A stretch of 64,000 bases of DNA from Actinomadura sp. NBRC 104412 (GCF_030269515.1 NZ_BSTM01000016.1:1-64000); one strand, 5' to 3'. Shown: positions 1-8,357, counted from the first letter of the stretch. Translations and numbers: made by a program. The notes: generated from the letters alone by a model not told the origin.

Positions 1-435
1 TGGGCGCCGTTCGGGGCTGGGGTTGGGGGCTGGGGCTGTGTTTATTGCATGCGCGAGCGGCGCTCCTCGCCTTGACGGCTCGTCGCTTGTCGCGCCTGCG
101 GCGATCGCTGCATCGCTCCGACTCGCCTAGAGGCTCGCTACGCGATCAGGTTCCTCGCAAGCTCGGAACCTGCCTTCGGACGCGATCGCAACGCTTGGGC
201 GCCGTTCGGGGCTGGGGTTGGGGGCTGGGGCTGTGTTTATTGCATGCGCGAGCGGCGCTCCTCGCCTTGACGGCTCGTCGCTTGTCGCGCCTGCGGCGAT
301 CGCTGCATCGCTCCGACTCGCCCAGGGGCTCGCTACGCGATCAGGTTCCTCGCAAGCTCGGAACCTGCCTTCGGACGCGATCGCAACGCTTGGCCGTCGT
401 TCGGGGCTGGGGTGGGTGCGGCTGTGTTACATGGG
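1..435. repeat. 195-bp tandem repeat, two full copies plus a degenerate partial copy
   Basis: Bases 1-195 and 196-390 are near-identical; I see two differences (128 vs 323 and 131 vs 326). A third, partial and diverged copy starts at 391 and runs into the stop codon of the minus-strand gene at 427. Each unit begins with four closely spaced G tracts (13-35 and 208-230), contains GCGATCGC twice (101-108 and 182-189 in copy 1), and carries a GGTTCC/GGAACC inverted repeat with a 10-base loop (149-170). I see no believable coding content. The array may continue left of the window. Function is unknown; it looks like an intergenic repeat family rather than a gene. Confidence 0.9.
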
Positions 436-1197
436 GGGCCAGGGGATGGCGGGCCAGTCTTCTGGGGGGAACGGGTGGATCTTGTGCTTGAGCATCAGCT
501 CGACCCGGCGGACGGTGGCCTCGACCTCCTCGGCCGTCAGGAGGCGCAGCAGGGTCTCGCGCAGCGGACCGTTCCTCAGGGCCTTGTCGACGCGGCGGAG
601 GGCCTCCACGGCCTCGGTGGTCAGGCGCTGGCCGCGCCACTGCCACAGGACGGTGCGCAGCTTGTACTCGGCGGAGAAGCAGACCCCGTGGTCGCAGCCG
701 TACACGTGGCCGTCGCTCACGGGCAGCAGGTGCCCGATCTTGCGGTCGGCGTTGTTGACCACGGCGTCGAACACCGCCATGCGGCGGATCGCCTCGTCCT
801 CGGAGCGTGACAGCGCGACCAGGTCGACCTCCGGGTCGGGTTCCACCCACAGCTGCACCATGCCGGGACCGTACGGGCCGTCGCGGTGCACCGTCGGTGG
901 GACCACGCGCAGGCCCATCGTTTCCGAGACCGCGTACGCGGCGACCTCGCGCTCGGCCAGCGTGCCGTCGGGGAAGTCCCACAGCGGGCGCTCCCCCGCC
1001 ACCGGCTTGTAGACGCACGCGGCGGTCAGGCCCTCCCACTCGATGGAGCAGTACAGCGTGGCGTTGGACGCCTGGACGAGCCGCCCCTCGACGGTGAGCC
1101 GCCCAAGGCTCAGCAGCCGCTCGGCGGTCTCGGTGTCTCGAGGGGAGACCACGGGCCCGTCGCCCGCGGGGGTGCGATCCCGGGAGGACTGCGTCAT
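427..1197 (-). CDS. SCO1664 family protein
   Basis: This 256-residue protein belongs to the actinobacterial SCO1664 family, which is distantly kinase-like (PI3/PI4-kinase-type annotation in some databases) and has no established biochemical role. Recognition rests on its overall sequence, for example the segment around VVPPTVHRDGPYGPG and the NNADRKIGH loop that resembles an H/NxD catalytic loop, and on its neighbours DUF3090 and the MSMEG_4193 phosphatase, which usually accompany it. I chose ATG at 1197 because GGAAG lies about 9 bases upstream; a longer reading from 1233 lacks such a site. The last codons and stop lie in the degenerate third copy of the 195-bp repeat, so the 3' end may have been remodelled by it. 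Confidence 0.85.
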   Translation of the reverse strand: MTQSSRDRTPAGDGPVVSPRDTETAERLLSLGRLTVEGRLVQASNATLYCSIEWEGLTAACVYKPVAGERPLWDFPDGTLAEREVAAYAVSETMGLRVVPPTVHRDGPYGPGMVQLWVEPDPEVDLVALSRSEDEAIRRMAVFDAVVNNADRKIGHLLPVSDGHVYGCDHGVCFSAEYKLRTVLWQWRGQRLTTEAVEALRRVDKALRNGPLRETLLRLLTAEEVEATVRRVELMLKHKIHPFPPEDWPAIPWPPM

Positions 1198-1263
1198 GCG
1201 TTCATTCTTCCGGCCGCCCCGTCCATGATCCAAGTCACTCCCGTTCCCCCTGGGTCCCTCGTC

Positions 1264-1812
1264 CTAGCCCAGATACCCGTTCTGGCGTGGACAGACATGC
1301 CCGGCCGCGTCCAAAGGCAACCCGCACAGCGGGCACGGCGGCCGGCCGGCCGCCACCACCTTCAGCGCGCGCTCGGCGAACGCGCGGGCCTGCGCCGCGG
1401 TGATGCGCACCCGCAGCACCGCGATGGCCGGGTCGTCCTCGCCGACCTCGGCGTCCTCCTCGCCCTCGGTGACCTCCTGGGCCTCGATCACGACCTGCTC
1501 GTCCTCGGGGTCCCAGGCCAGCGCCATCGTGCCGACGCGGAACTCCTCCTCCACCGGCTGCTCCAGCGGGCCGTCGTCGCGCAGCTCGGCGGGGGTCACG
1601 GCGGGTACGGGCGCGTCGCCGCCGCTGCGGCGCAGCACCTCGTCCAGCAGCTCCTCCAGGCGCTCCGCCAGCAACGTCACCTGGAACTTCTCCAGCCCCA
1701 CGCTGGTGACCCTGCGGCCCGAACGGGCTTGCAGGTAGAAGGCACGATCCCCCGGCTGGCCCACCGCCCCGGCGACGAACCTTTCGGGAAGTTCATAGGA
1801 GATGACCGGCAT
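1264..1812 (-). CDS. DUF3090 family protein
   Basis: The 182-residue product matches the DUF3090 family of actinobacteria: it starts MPVISYELP, has a middle rich in acidic residues, and ends with a zinc-ribbon-like CPLCG...HVCPRQNG segment, where two CxxC-type pairs could bind a metal. The function of the family is unknown. It lies 10 bases after the histidine phosphatase gene and upstream of the SCO1664 gene on the same strand. The three are conserved neighbours in actinobacteria and probably form an operon. The Shine-Dalgarno match before ATG 1812 is weak, which fits translation following on from the upstream gene. Confidence 0.9.
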   Translation of the reverse strand: MPVISYELPERFVAGAVGQPGDRAFYLQARSGRRVTSVGLEKFQVTLLAERLEELLDEVLRRSGGDAPVPAVTPAELRDDGPLEQPVEEEFRVGTMALAWDPEDEQVVIEAQEVTEGEEDAEVGEDDPAIAVLRVRITAAQARAFAERALKVVAAGRPPCPLCGLPLDAAGHVCPRQNGYLG

Positions 1813-1822
1813 GACAACGACC

Positions 1823-2524
1823 CTACGCGCCGCCGCCGATGGCCGCGTCCCCGTCGTCCCCGTCCTTCTCCTCGGGCGGGGGCGGCAGCAGGTCCTGGAC
1901 GTTGCCGCCGATGTCGTTCAGGCGGGACAGGAACGGGCGCAGCTCCGTGTAGCGGATCACCGTCAGGGACGCGGGCGCCACCTGGATGCGCTGGAACTGG
2001 TCCAGGTGCAGGCCCATCGCGTCGGCCACGATGGCCTTGATGATGTCGCCGTGGCTGCACACCACGTAGGCGGCGTCCTTGCCGTGCTCGGCGGCGATCC
2101 TGGCGTTCCAGTCGCGGACGGCGGTGACGGCGCGGTGCGCGGCGTCGGCCAGGGCCTCGCCGTCGTCGCCGGGGAACCGCGCCGCGCTCGGATGGGCCTG
2201 GACGACCTTCCACAGCGGCTCCTCGGCCAGCTCCTTCAGCGGCCTGCCCGTCCAGTCGCCGTACCTGACCTCGCCGAACCGCTCGTCCAGCTCCACCTTC
2301 CCGGCCGTGCCCGGCCGTCCCGCCGCCACCGCCTCGGCGGTCCGCACGCAGCGGTCCAGGGGGCTGGACACCACCGCCGCCACCGGGACCGGCGCCAGCC
2401 GCGCGCCGAGATCGCGGACCTGGGCCCGGCCCCGCTCGTCCAGGTCCACGCCCGGCGTCCACCCGGCCAGCACCGGGCCCGTCATCGCGGTGAGGCCGTG
2501 CCGCACCAGCAGAAGCGTCGTCAC
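1823..2524 (-). CDS. MSMEG_4193 family histidine phosphatase
   Basis: A histidine-phosphatase (phosphoglycerate-mutase-like) protein of 233 residues. The N-terminal LLLVRHG motif carries the catalytic RHG triad histidine, and a later CSHGD segment supplies the second histidine. The family is annotated as MSMEG_4193-type putative phosphomutase; the substrate is unknown. I place the start at GTG 2524 because the family begins immediately before TTLLLVRHG; the longer reading from 2560 adds residues atypical of the family. It is the first gene of the three-gene minus-strand cluster and is divergent from corA, leaving 86 bases for both promoters. Confidence 0.88.
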   Translation of the reverse strand: MTTLLLVRHGLTAMTGPVLAGWTPGVDLDERGRAQVRDLGARLAPVPVAAVVSSPLDRCVRTAEAVAAGRPGTAGKVELDERFGEVRYGDWTGRPLKELAEEPLWKVVQAHPSAARFPGDDGEALADAAHRAVTAVRDWNARIAAEHGKDAAYVVCSHGDIIKAIVADAMGLHLDQFQRIQVAPASLTVIRYTELRPFLSRLNDIGGNVQDLLPPPPEEKDGDDGDAAIGGGA

Positions 2525-2610
2525 GCCTGGCACTCTACGAGATGACCGGGACCACCCCACGATCGCGGGTATCGCTCTAAGCTCGGCATAATGCGCAAGA
2601 ATGACGAACC

Positions 2611-3612
2611 GTGATCGTTGACAAGGCCATCTACTCGCGTGGGGTCCGGCACACCATCGAGGGTGACATCAGCGACGCGTTCGACGCCGCCCGCGCCGAG
2701 GCCGCCAGGACCGGCGCGGCCGAGGAGCCGGGCGGCTGCTTCGTGTGGATCGGGCTGCACGAACCCACCGCGGAGGAGTTCGGCCTCGTCCGCGACGAGC
2801 TGGGCCTGCACCCCCTGGCCGCCGAGGACGCCGTGTCCGCGCACCAGCGGCCCAAGCTCGAACGGTACGACGACACCCTGTTCTTCGTCCTGAAGACCCT
2901 GGTCTACAAGGACGGCACCTCCGACATCGAGGTCGGCGAGATCATGGTGTTCGTCGGCCGCGACTTCGTGGTGACCGTCCGGCACGGGGAGGGCAACCCG
3001 CTCGGGCCCGTCCGCAAGCGGCTGGAGAGCGATCCCGCGCTGCTCGACCACGGGCCCGCGGGTGTCCTGTACGCGGTGTGCGACGAGGTCGTCGACCACT
3101 ACGGCGTGGTGTCGCACGAGGTCGAGGTCGACATCATCGAGCTGGAGCGGGCCGTGTTCCGGCCCGGCGGCCCCGACGTGACCGAGAGCATCTACTCCCT
3201 CAAGCGCGAGGTGCTGGAGTTCCGCAGCGCGCAGGACCCGCTGGTCCCGGTGCTGCAGGAGATCGTGCGCGGCCGGGTGCCCGAGTTCGCCGGCGCCCGC
3301 GAGTACTTCCGCGACATCCTGGACCACCTGTTGCGCGTGGACGGCCAGGTGGACGCGCACAACGAGCTGCTCAACAGCGTCCTGACCGCGCACCTGGCGC
3401 TGATGGGCAAGCAGCAGAACGAGGACATGCGCAAGATCTCCTCATGGGCCGCCATCATCGCCGTCCCCACGGCCCTGGCCGGGATCTACGGCATGAACTT
3501 CCAGCACATGCCCGAGCTGCGATGGCGCTACGGATACGGGCTGGTCGTCGTGGTGATGGTGACGCTGTGCGTGTTCATCTACCGGCGCCTGCACAAGAAC
3601 CACTGGCTCTAG
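2611..3612 (+). CDS. corA: magnesium/cobalt transporter CorA
   Basis: A CorA-type divalent-cation channel of 333 residues. A long, acidic, largely helical cytoplasmic domain is followed by two C-terminal membrane segments (about 272-292 and 307-325), with the signature YGMNF just after the first (GMN at 294-296). In the family this motif forms the pore mouth of a homopentamer importing Mg2+ (also Co2+/Ni2+). The start is GTG 2611; an upstream ATG at 2591 runs into a stop after seven codons that overlaps this GTG, so a short leader peptide coupled to corA is conceivable. The stop codon shares the palindrome CTAG with the converging HTH gene. Confidence 0.95.
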   Translation: MIVDKAIYSRGVRHTIEGDISDAFDAARAEAARTGAAEEPGGCFVWIGLHEPTAEEFGLVRDELGLHPLAAEDAVSAHQRPKLERYDDTLFFVLKTLVYKDGTSDIEVGEIMVFVGRDFVVTVRHGEGNPLGPVRKRLESDPALLDHGPAGVLYAVCDEVVDHYGVVSHEVEVDIIELERAVFRPGGPDVTESIYSLKREVLEFRSAQDPLVPVLQEIVRGRVPEFAGAREYFRDILDHLLRVDGQVDAHNELLNSVLTAHLALMGKQQNEDMRKISSWAAIIAVPTALAGIYGMNFQHMPELRWRYGYGLVVVVMVTLCVFIYRRLHKNHWL

Positions 3613-4103
3613 CCCGGTGACGCCGTCCCGCCTCCCGCGAGCCGTTCGAGCTCTTCCAGGCGCCTGACCATCTGCTGCATCCGCGCGCCGACCCGCTCGA
3701 AGTCCTCGGTGATCTCCAGCAGGTCGGCGCGGACCTCGGCGATGTCCCAGGCCGGCCGGGGCGGGTCCCCGGTTGCGGCAGCGGTCGCGCGGTGGGGCGG
3801 CTTCCCGCGGTACTCCCGCAGAAGCGCCGCGGCGTCCGGACGACCGGCCTCCTCCAGCTCGCCGGGGCCGATCTCCAGGTTCCAGGCGATCCAGGCCAGG
3901 GCGTCGGCGCGGGCGCGCACGGCGATATGGCGGCCCGCGCGCGGTGTCGTGTAGCCGTTGATGACCTGCCGCAGGTGCGATTCGCTGCGATCGATGATCT
4001 CGGCGGCCTTGCGGCGGGTGAGCCCCGCTTCCCTGAGGGTCTGTTCGATCAGCTTGCCCTCGGGTCGTTGCGGTGGCCGCTCGTCCATGGGCTCGTCGTC
4101 CAT
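3609..4103 (-). CDS. HTH (XRE-like) DNA-binding protein
   Basis: A 164-residue protein from ATG 4103. Residues about 10-60 form a helix-turn-helix domain (LTRRKAAEIIDRSESHLRQV followed by a GYTTPR wing-like turn). The remainder is helical and ends in a heptad-like region (DLLEITEDFERVGARMQQMV...LEELERL) suited to dimerisation. It diverges from another small HTH gene at 4249, and their 145-base shared intergenic region holds repeated operator-like motifs, suggesting mutual or self regulation. Reading can extend upstream to 4280, but that would cross the promoter region and encode a Cys/Lys-rich segment unlike a real N terminus. No clear Shine-Dalgarno site is present, so translation may be leaderless. 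No named family is recognised. Confidence 0.75.
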   Translation of the reverse strand: MDDEPMDERPPQRPEGKLIEQTLREAGLTRRKAAEIIDRSESHLRQVINGYTTPRAGRHIAVRARADALAWIAWNLEIGPGELEEAGRPDAAALLREYRGKPPHRATAAATGDPPRPAWDIAEVRADLLEITEDFERVGARMQQMVRRLEELERLAGGGTASPG

Positions 4104-4112
4104 GCGCAACAG

Positions 4113-4234
4113 CTTCGCATGACTGCGCAACACTTCGTTGCCTTTCCGCAGACCGGCCGCGCTTTTCGCGCGACAATTCGCGAAGTGCTGCGCAGTGCAA
4201 TTTCTTTTCTTCTTGCACTTCGCTACACTGCGCG
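4113..4234. promoter_or_regulatory. Divergent promoter region with repeated ACTGCGCA-rCACTTCG operators
   Basis: Between the two divergent HTH genes, ACTGCGCAACACTTCG occurs at 4122-4137. Its inverted near-copy, ACTGCGCAGCACTTCG on the minus strand, is at 4181-4196 (15 of 16 identical). A related element, CTTCGCnnnACTGCGC, appears at 4113-4128 (directly abutting the first site) and again at 4218-4233. TACACT at 4224-4229 is a good -10 box for the rightward gene and sits inside the last element. This arrangement looks like binding sites for one or both HTH products; binding itself is inference. Confidence 0.7.
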
Positions 4235-4248
4235 TTAACGTCCTGGTC

Positions 4249-4548
4249 ATGCCACCGCGCAGACCTCCCCGGCGGCTCAATCACGAGCCCGCGGCGATCA
4301 GATACGCACGCAAACAGGCGGGGCTGACCCAGGCCCAGGTCGCCCGGCAGTGCGGGGTCGCCTTCAGCCTGATCAGTGAAATCGAGAAGGGCACCCGCAA
4401 CGCGACCGACGCGATGCTCAACAAGCTCGCCGCCGTCCTCAACTGCCCTCGCGTGGTCCTGGAGGCCAAGCACGACGACTCCCCCAGGCCGCGGCGGAAT
4501 GACGGCGGCGGGTCGTTACCGCACGATCACAGTGTCGTGCGTCTATGA
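4249..4548 (+). CDS. small XRE-family transcriptional regulator
   Basis: A 99-residue protein from ATG 4249. Residues about 15-75 are a classical XRE/Cro-CI helix-turn-helix (IRYARKQAGLTQAQVARQCG...ISEIEKGTRN...LAAVLNCP). The basic N terminus (MPPRRPPRRLNH) and the charged C tail are not domain-like. The -10 box TACACT about 20 bases before the ATG implies a very short or leaderless 5' end. The gene is divergent from the HTH gene at 3609-4103 and shares its repeated operator region, as in Cro/CI-like switches. Extending the frame to 4138 would run through the promoter and is unlikely. The target is presumably its own locus; anything wider is unknown. Confidence 0.8.
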   Translation: MPPRRPPRRLNHEPAAIRYARKQAGLTQAQVARQCGVAFSLISEIEKGTRNATDAMLNKLAAVLNCPRVVLEAKHDDSPRPRRNDGGGSLPHDHSVVRL

Positions 4549-4582
4549 CGCCGAACTCGTCGCCAGGATCGCCTTAGGCGCC

Positions 4583-4613
4583 ATTTCCCGCTGACACGGT
4601 ATCAGCGGGAAAT
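4583..4613 (+). terminator. 12-bp perfect hairpin after the XRE gene
   Basis: ATTTCCCGCTGA (4583-4594), a 7-base loop, then TCAGCGGGAAAT (4602-4613). It lies 35 bases past the XRE gene stop and has no clear T run, so it could be a factor-assisted terminator or a dyad operator. The remaining bases up to 4800 hold no gene that I can support. Confidence 0.5.
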
Positions 4614-4800
4614 TCTTGGGTTCTGGCCTGTTTGGCGGGTGGTGCCGGAAAAGTACAGGCAATGGCATTACTCCGGGAATTACGCCGCGCCTTCCCGCCC
4701 TTGACGGCTCCCGGGAGGGCGGGGGCGCACCGCCGCCGGACGTGACCCGAGGCGACCTCACCTGACCGGTCCGGCGGTACGTCCCGCTACTGTTCCGCCC

Positions 4801-5754
4801 ATGGAAGAGCGTCACCTCGGGCGGAGCGGCCTGTCGGTCTCCCGGCTGGGGCTGGGCACGATGACCTGGGGGCAGGACACCGACCCCGATGAGGCGGCCG
4901 CGCAGCTACGGGCGTTCGTGGACGCCGGGGGCACCCTCGTGGACACCGCCGACGTCTACGCCGACGGCCGCAGCGAGCGCATCCTCGGCCATCTCCTGCA
5001 CGAGGTGGCCGACCGGGACGGACTGGTGATCGCCACCAAGGCCGCGATCCGGTCCAACGGCCGCTACGACGCCTCCCGGAGACACCTGCTCGCCGCCCTG
5101 GACGACTCCCTGGAGCGCCTGGGCCTGGAGTACGTGGACCTGTGGCAGTTGCACGCCTACGACCCGTCCACGCCCCTTGAGGAGACGCTCTCGGCGCTGG
5201 ACGAGGCGGTCGCCTCGGGCCGGACCCGCTATGTCGGCGTGTCCAACTACGCCGGCTGGCAGATCGCCAAGGCCGGCGCGTGGCAGCGGGCCTGGCCGGG
5301 ACGGGAGCCGATCATCTCCGCGCAGCTCGAGTACTCGCTGCTGAGCCGCGACGTCGAGCGGGAGGCGGCGCCCGCCGCGCAGGACGCCGGCATCGGCCTG
5401 CTCGCCTCGTCCCCGCTGGGCCGCGGGGTGCTGACCGGCAAGTACCGCGGCGGCATCCCGGCCGGGTCGCGCGCCGCCGCGCCGCACTTCGCCGACTTCG
5501 TCCAGCCGTACCTGGACGAGGAGTGCGCGCGGATCGTGGAGTCCGTGGTGACCGCCGCCGAGGGATTGGGCGTGACCCCGCTGAGCGTGGCGCTGGCCTG
5601 GGTGCGCGACAGGCCCGGCGTCACGGCGCCGATCGTCGGGGCCCGCACGGCCGCGCAGCTCGGGCAGGCGCTGCTCAGCGAGGACCTCACCCTGCCGCAG
5701 GAAATCCGCGCCGCGCTGGACGACGTGTCCGACATGACCTCCGGGTCGGCGTGA
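4801..5754 (+). CDS. aldo/keto reductase
   Basis: A 317-residue NADPH-dependent aldo/keto reductase (TIM-barrel) of the bacterial general type. The catalytic tetrad is visible: Asp48 and Tyr53 in VDTADVY, Lys80 in IATK, and His118 in LWQLHAYDP. The NADP-binding end includes the APIVGARTAAQL segment. The substrate cannot be deduced. The start is ATG 4801, which begins the family-typical MEERHLGRSGLSVSRLGLGT. It lies alone on the plus strand, 43 bases ahead of the RecD2-like gene; whether they share a transcript is unclear. Confidence 0.93.
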   Translation: MEERHLGRSGLSVSRLGLGTMTWGQDTDPDEAAAQLRAFVDAGGTLVDTADVYADGRSERILGHLLHEVADRDGLVIATKAAIRSNGRYDASRRHLLAALDDSLERLGLEYVDLWQLHAYDPSTPLEETLSALDEAVASGRTRYVGVSNYAGWQIAKAGAWQRAWPGREPIISAQLEYSLLSRDVEREAAPAAQDAGIGLLASSPLGRGVLTGKYRGGIPAGSRAAAPHFADFVQPYLDEECARIVESVVTAAEGLGVTPLSVALAWVRDRPGVTAPIVGARTAAQLGQALLSEDLTLPQEIRAALDDVSDMTSGSA

Positions 5755-5797
5755 CGCGGGGGGCGTCCCCCGCCTCATCGGCTACGATCCGGAGCCC

Positions 5798-7561
5798 GTG
5801 ACCGATACTCGTCCCAAGGCCCCGCCGGGAGATCTCGCCGCGCTGTTCGCCGAGACGGGCGTCCCGCCGTCCATGGTGACCAGGGCGCTGGCCCGGCTCG
5901 GACCGGACGCGGGCGCCCGGCTGCGCGAGGATCCGTGGCGGCTGCTGCGCGTCCCCGGCGTGGGGCCGAGGCAGGCCGACCACTTCGCCCGCGAGGTGCT
6001 GGGTGAGCGGGCGCGCCCGGACGACCGCCGCCGCGGCCGGTCCCTGGTGGGCTACCTGCTGGACGAGGCGGCCCGGCAGGGTCACACCGTCACCCCGCCC
6101 GCCGAGGTGCTGACCGCGCTGGAGCGGCTGCGCGTCCCCGATGCGCGCCGGGCGGTCGAGGACGCGCTCGACACCGCCGAGGTCATCGCGCTCACCGAGG
6201 AGCCCGACTTCGACGAGGCCGCGCTCGAGGACGGCGACCTGCCCGAGCCCGAGGAGACGCTGGGCCTGGCGCGCTGGGCGATGGCCGAGGAGGCCGCTGC
6301 CGAGGGCCTGGCCCGGCTGACGGCCACCGCCGGGCCGCTGCTGGACGACGCCACGATCAGAACGCTGCGGTCCGGGCTGCCGGAGGACCGCTCGCTGGCC
6401 CTGACCGCCGCGCTCCGCACCGGGGTGACCGTCCTGCGGGGCGCGGCGGACGACCTGGAGGACGCGGCCCGCGCGATCGCCGGGGCCGCCGCGGCCCACG
6501 GTGTCCGCGCGGCCGTCGCGGCGCCGACCGACCGCGCGGCGGCCCGGCTGCGGGGCGCGGGCGCCGCATACCCGATCGGCAGCCTGCACGCGCTGCTGGA
6601 GCCCCGGCCGGACGCCGAGCCCGCCCCCGGGGCGCCTCCGGGCACCGTCGTGTACGGACGCGGCGAGCAGCGTCCCCTCGACTTGGACCTGGTGATCGTC
6701 ACCGACGCGGCGGGCCTGGACGTCGAGCCGGCCGCCGTCCTCGTCGAAGCCTGCCCGGACGGCGCGCACCTGGTGCTGTGCGGGGAGCCCGGCGCGCTGC
6801 CGCCCGCCGGTCCAGGCCGCGTCCTGGACGACCTGGAGGCGTCCGAGACCGTCCCGATGATCGCTCTGGAGCCGTCCGGGCGGGGTCCCCTGGCGGCGCT
6901 CACCGCGGCCGTGCGGGGCGGGGAGCTGGTGGCGGTCGAGGCGCCCGGCAAGGAGGTCGTGATCGTCCCGGCGGCGAGCCCCGGCGAGGCCGTGCACCGG
7001 ACCGTGCAGCTGGTCACCGACTCGATCCCGCGCGCCCTGGGGATCCCGGTGGACGACGTGCGGGTCGTGGTGCCGTCGGCGGCGGGCGAGGCGGGGGCGG
7101 CGGCGCTCAACACCGCGCTGAAGGAACACCTCAATCCCGGTCCGGGCCGGTTCGGCGGCTTCGACCCCGGCGACCGGGTCCTGGTCGCCGCCCCGCTCCC
7201 CCAGGCCGCGGTGGGCGAGAACGGCACCGTCACCGGTGCCGACGCCACCGGTCTGCACGTGCGGTTCGCCGGAGGGGACGCCGTGATCCCGCCCGCTCTC
7301 ACCGCGCGCCTGCGTCCCGGCTGGGCGGTCACGGCCGCGCTGGGACGCGGAACGCGCAGCAGGGCCGTCGTCGCCGTACTGCCGCCCGACGGGCCCGACG
7401 ATACCGCCGCCTTGTCACGACCCCTGGTCGCGACCGCCTTCGGGCTCGCTCTGGAACACCTGTCGGTCGTTCAAGGGGCGGGTCCGGCGCTGGCGAGGGC
7501 CGTCCGCGAACGCCAGGCGCCCCCACGGCGGACCCGGCTGGCCCGCCTGGTGGTCCAGTAA
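5798..7561 (+). CDS. helix-hairpin-helix protein related to RecD2, apparently ATPase-dead
   Basis: A 587-residue protein with an N-terminal helix-hairpin-helix (LRVPGVGPRQADHF, about 50-64), as in RecD2 helicases, followed by a region collinear with the RecD2 motor but with motifs lost. At about 208-225, where a P-loop is expected, the sequence is TGVTVLRGAADDLED, with no GxxGxGKT. The Walker B equivalent is VIVTDAAGLD (299-308) instead of a DE box. Motif III survives as GEPGALPPAGPGRVLDDL (329-346). The C-terminal helicase motif is also eroded (TAFGLALEHLSVVQG). The C-terminal SH3-like part (VGENGTVTG...VRFAGGD) resembles RecD2 domain 2B. Inference: a non-hydrolysing DNA-binding paralogue. 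The start is GTG 5798. It converges on fabI with 4 bases between the stops. Confidence 0.72.
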   Translation: MTDTRPKAPPGDLAALFAETGVPPSMVTRALARLGPDAGARLREDPWRLLRVPGVGPRQADHFAREVLGERARPDDRRRGRSLVGYLLDEAARQGHTVTPPAEVLTALERLRVPDARRAVEDALDTAEVIALTEEPDFDEAALEDGDLPEPEETLGLARWAMAEEAAAEGLARLTATAGPLLDDATIRTLRSGLPEDRSLALTAALRTGVTVLRGAADDLEDAARAIAGAAAAHGVRAAVAAPTDRAAARLRGAGAAYPIGSLHALLEPRPDAEPAPGAPPGTVVYGRGEQRPLDLDLVIVTDAAGLDVEPAAVLVEACPDGAHLVLCGEPGALPPAGPGRVLDDLEASETVPMIALEPSGRGPLAALTAAVRGGELVAVEAPGKEVVIVPAASPGEAVHRTVQLVTDSIPRALGIPVDDVRVVVPSAAGEAGAAALNTALKEHLNPGPGRFGGFDPGDRVLVAAPLPQAAVGENGTVTGADATGLHVRFAGGDAVIPPALTARLRPGWAVTAALGRGTRSRAVVAVLPPDGPDDTAALSRPLVATAFGLALEHLSVVQGAGPALARAVRERQAPPRRTRLARLVVQ

Positions 7562-7565
7562 CGGC

Positions 7566-8357
7566 TCAGGTGGTGCTGGGAGCGCCTATGGCGTGCAGGC
7601 CGCCGTCCACGTGGACGATCTCGCCCGTGGTGGCGGGGAACCAGTCGGACAGGAGGGCGACACAGGCGCGCGCGGTGGGCTCGCTGTCCTTGATGTCCCA
7701 TCCGAGCGGGGCGGCCTGCGGCCACATCTCGGTCATGCCCTCGAAGCCGGGGATGCTCTTGGCCGCCATGGTCGCCAGCGGGCCGGCGGAGACCAGGTTG
7801 ACGCGGATGCCCTGCGGGCCCAGGTACTTGGCCAGGTAGCGGGAGCACGACTCCAGACCGGCCTTGGCCACGCCCATCCAGTCGTAGACCGGCCAGGCCA
7901 CGGACGCGTCGAAGTCGAGGCCGACCACCGAGCCGCCGCCCTTCATGAGCGGCAGGCAGGCCATGGTGAGGGACTTCAGCGAGTACGCCGAGGCGTGCAC
8001 GGCGGTCGCCACGTCCTCCCACGGGGTCTCCAGGAAGGTCCCGCCCAGCGCGGTCTGCGGCGCGAAGGCGATCGCGTGCATCACCCCGTCGAGGCTGTCG
8101 AACCCGACCTCGCGCAGGGCGTCGGCCAGGCCGTCCAGCTGCTCGGTGCTGGTCACGTCCAGCGGCAGCACCGGAGGCGGGTCGTCCGGGCCGGACGGCA
8201 GGCGCTTGGCGGTGCGGGCGGTCAGCGTCGGCCGCGGGTAGGCGGTCAGGACGACCTCGGCGCCCTCCTGCTGCGCGACCCGCGCGACGTGGAAGCCGAT
8301 CGAGGCGTCGGTCAGGACGCCGGTGACCAGGATCCGCTTGCCTTCCAGGATTCCCAT
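7566..8357 (-). CDS. fabI: enoyl-[acyl-carrier-protein] reductase FabI (InhA-type)
   Basis: A 263-residue short-chain-dehydrogenase-fold enoyl-ACP reductase that performs the last step of each type II fatty-acid elongation cycle with NADH. The N-terminal GKRILVTGVLTDASIG nucleotide loop, the active-site Tyr...Lys pair in VYDWMGVAKAGL and the RVNLVSAGPL segment are diagnostic of InhA/FabI. I use ATG 8357 because GAGGGG lies 9 bases upstream; an in-frame GTG at 8363 is too close to it. It follows fabG by 13 bases, forming the common actinobacterial fabG-fabI (mabA-inhA) operon. Confidence 0.95.
   Translation of the reverse strand: MGILEGKRILVTGVLTDASIGFHVARVAQQEGAEVVLTAYPRPTLTARTAKRLPSGPDDPPPVLPLDVTSTEQLDGLADALREVGFDSLDGVMHAIAFAPQTALGGTFLETPWEDVATAVHASAYSLKSLTMACLPLMKGGGSVVGLDFDASVAWPVYDWMGVAKAGLESCSRYLAKYLGPQGIRVNLVSAGPLATMAAKSIPGFEGMTEMWPQAAPLGWDIKDSEPTARACVALLSDWFPATTGEIVHVDGGLHAIGAPSTT

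Noticed and set aside
1..435. CRISPR array
   Set aside because: The period is 195 bp with nearly identical whole units and no alternating unique spacers, and there are no cas genes nearby.
45..1012. Plus-strand reading frames through the repeat and the SCO1664 gene
   Set aside because: They consist of repeat translation or antisense of a recognised gene; no family match and no ribosome sites.
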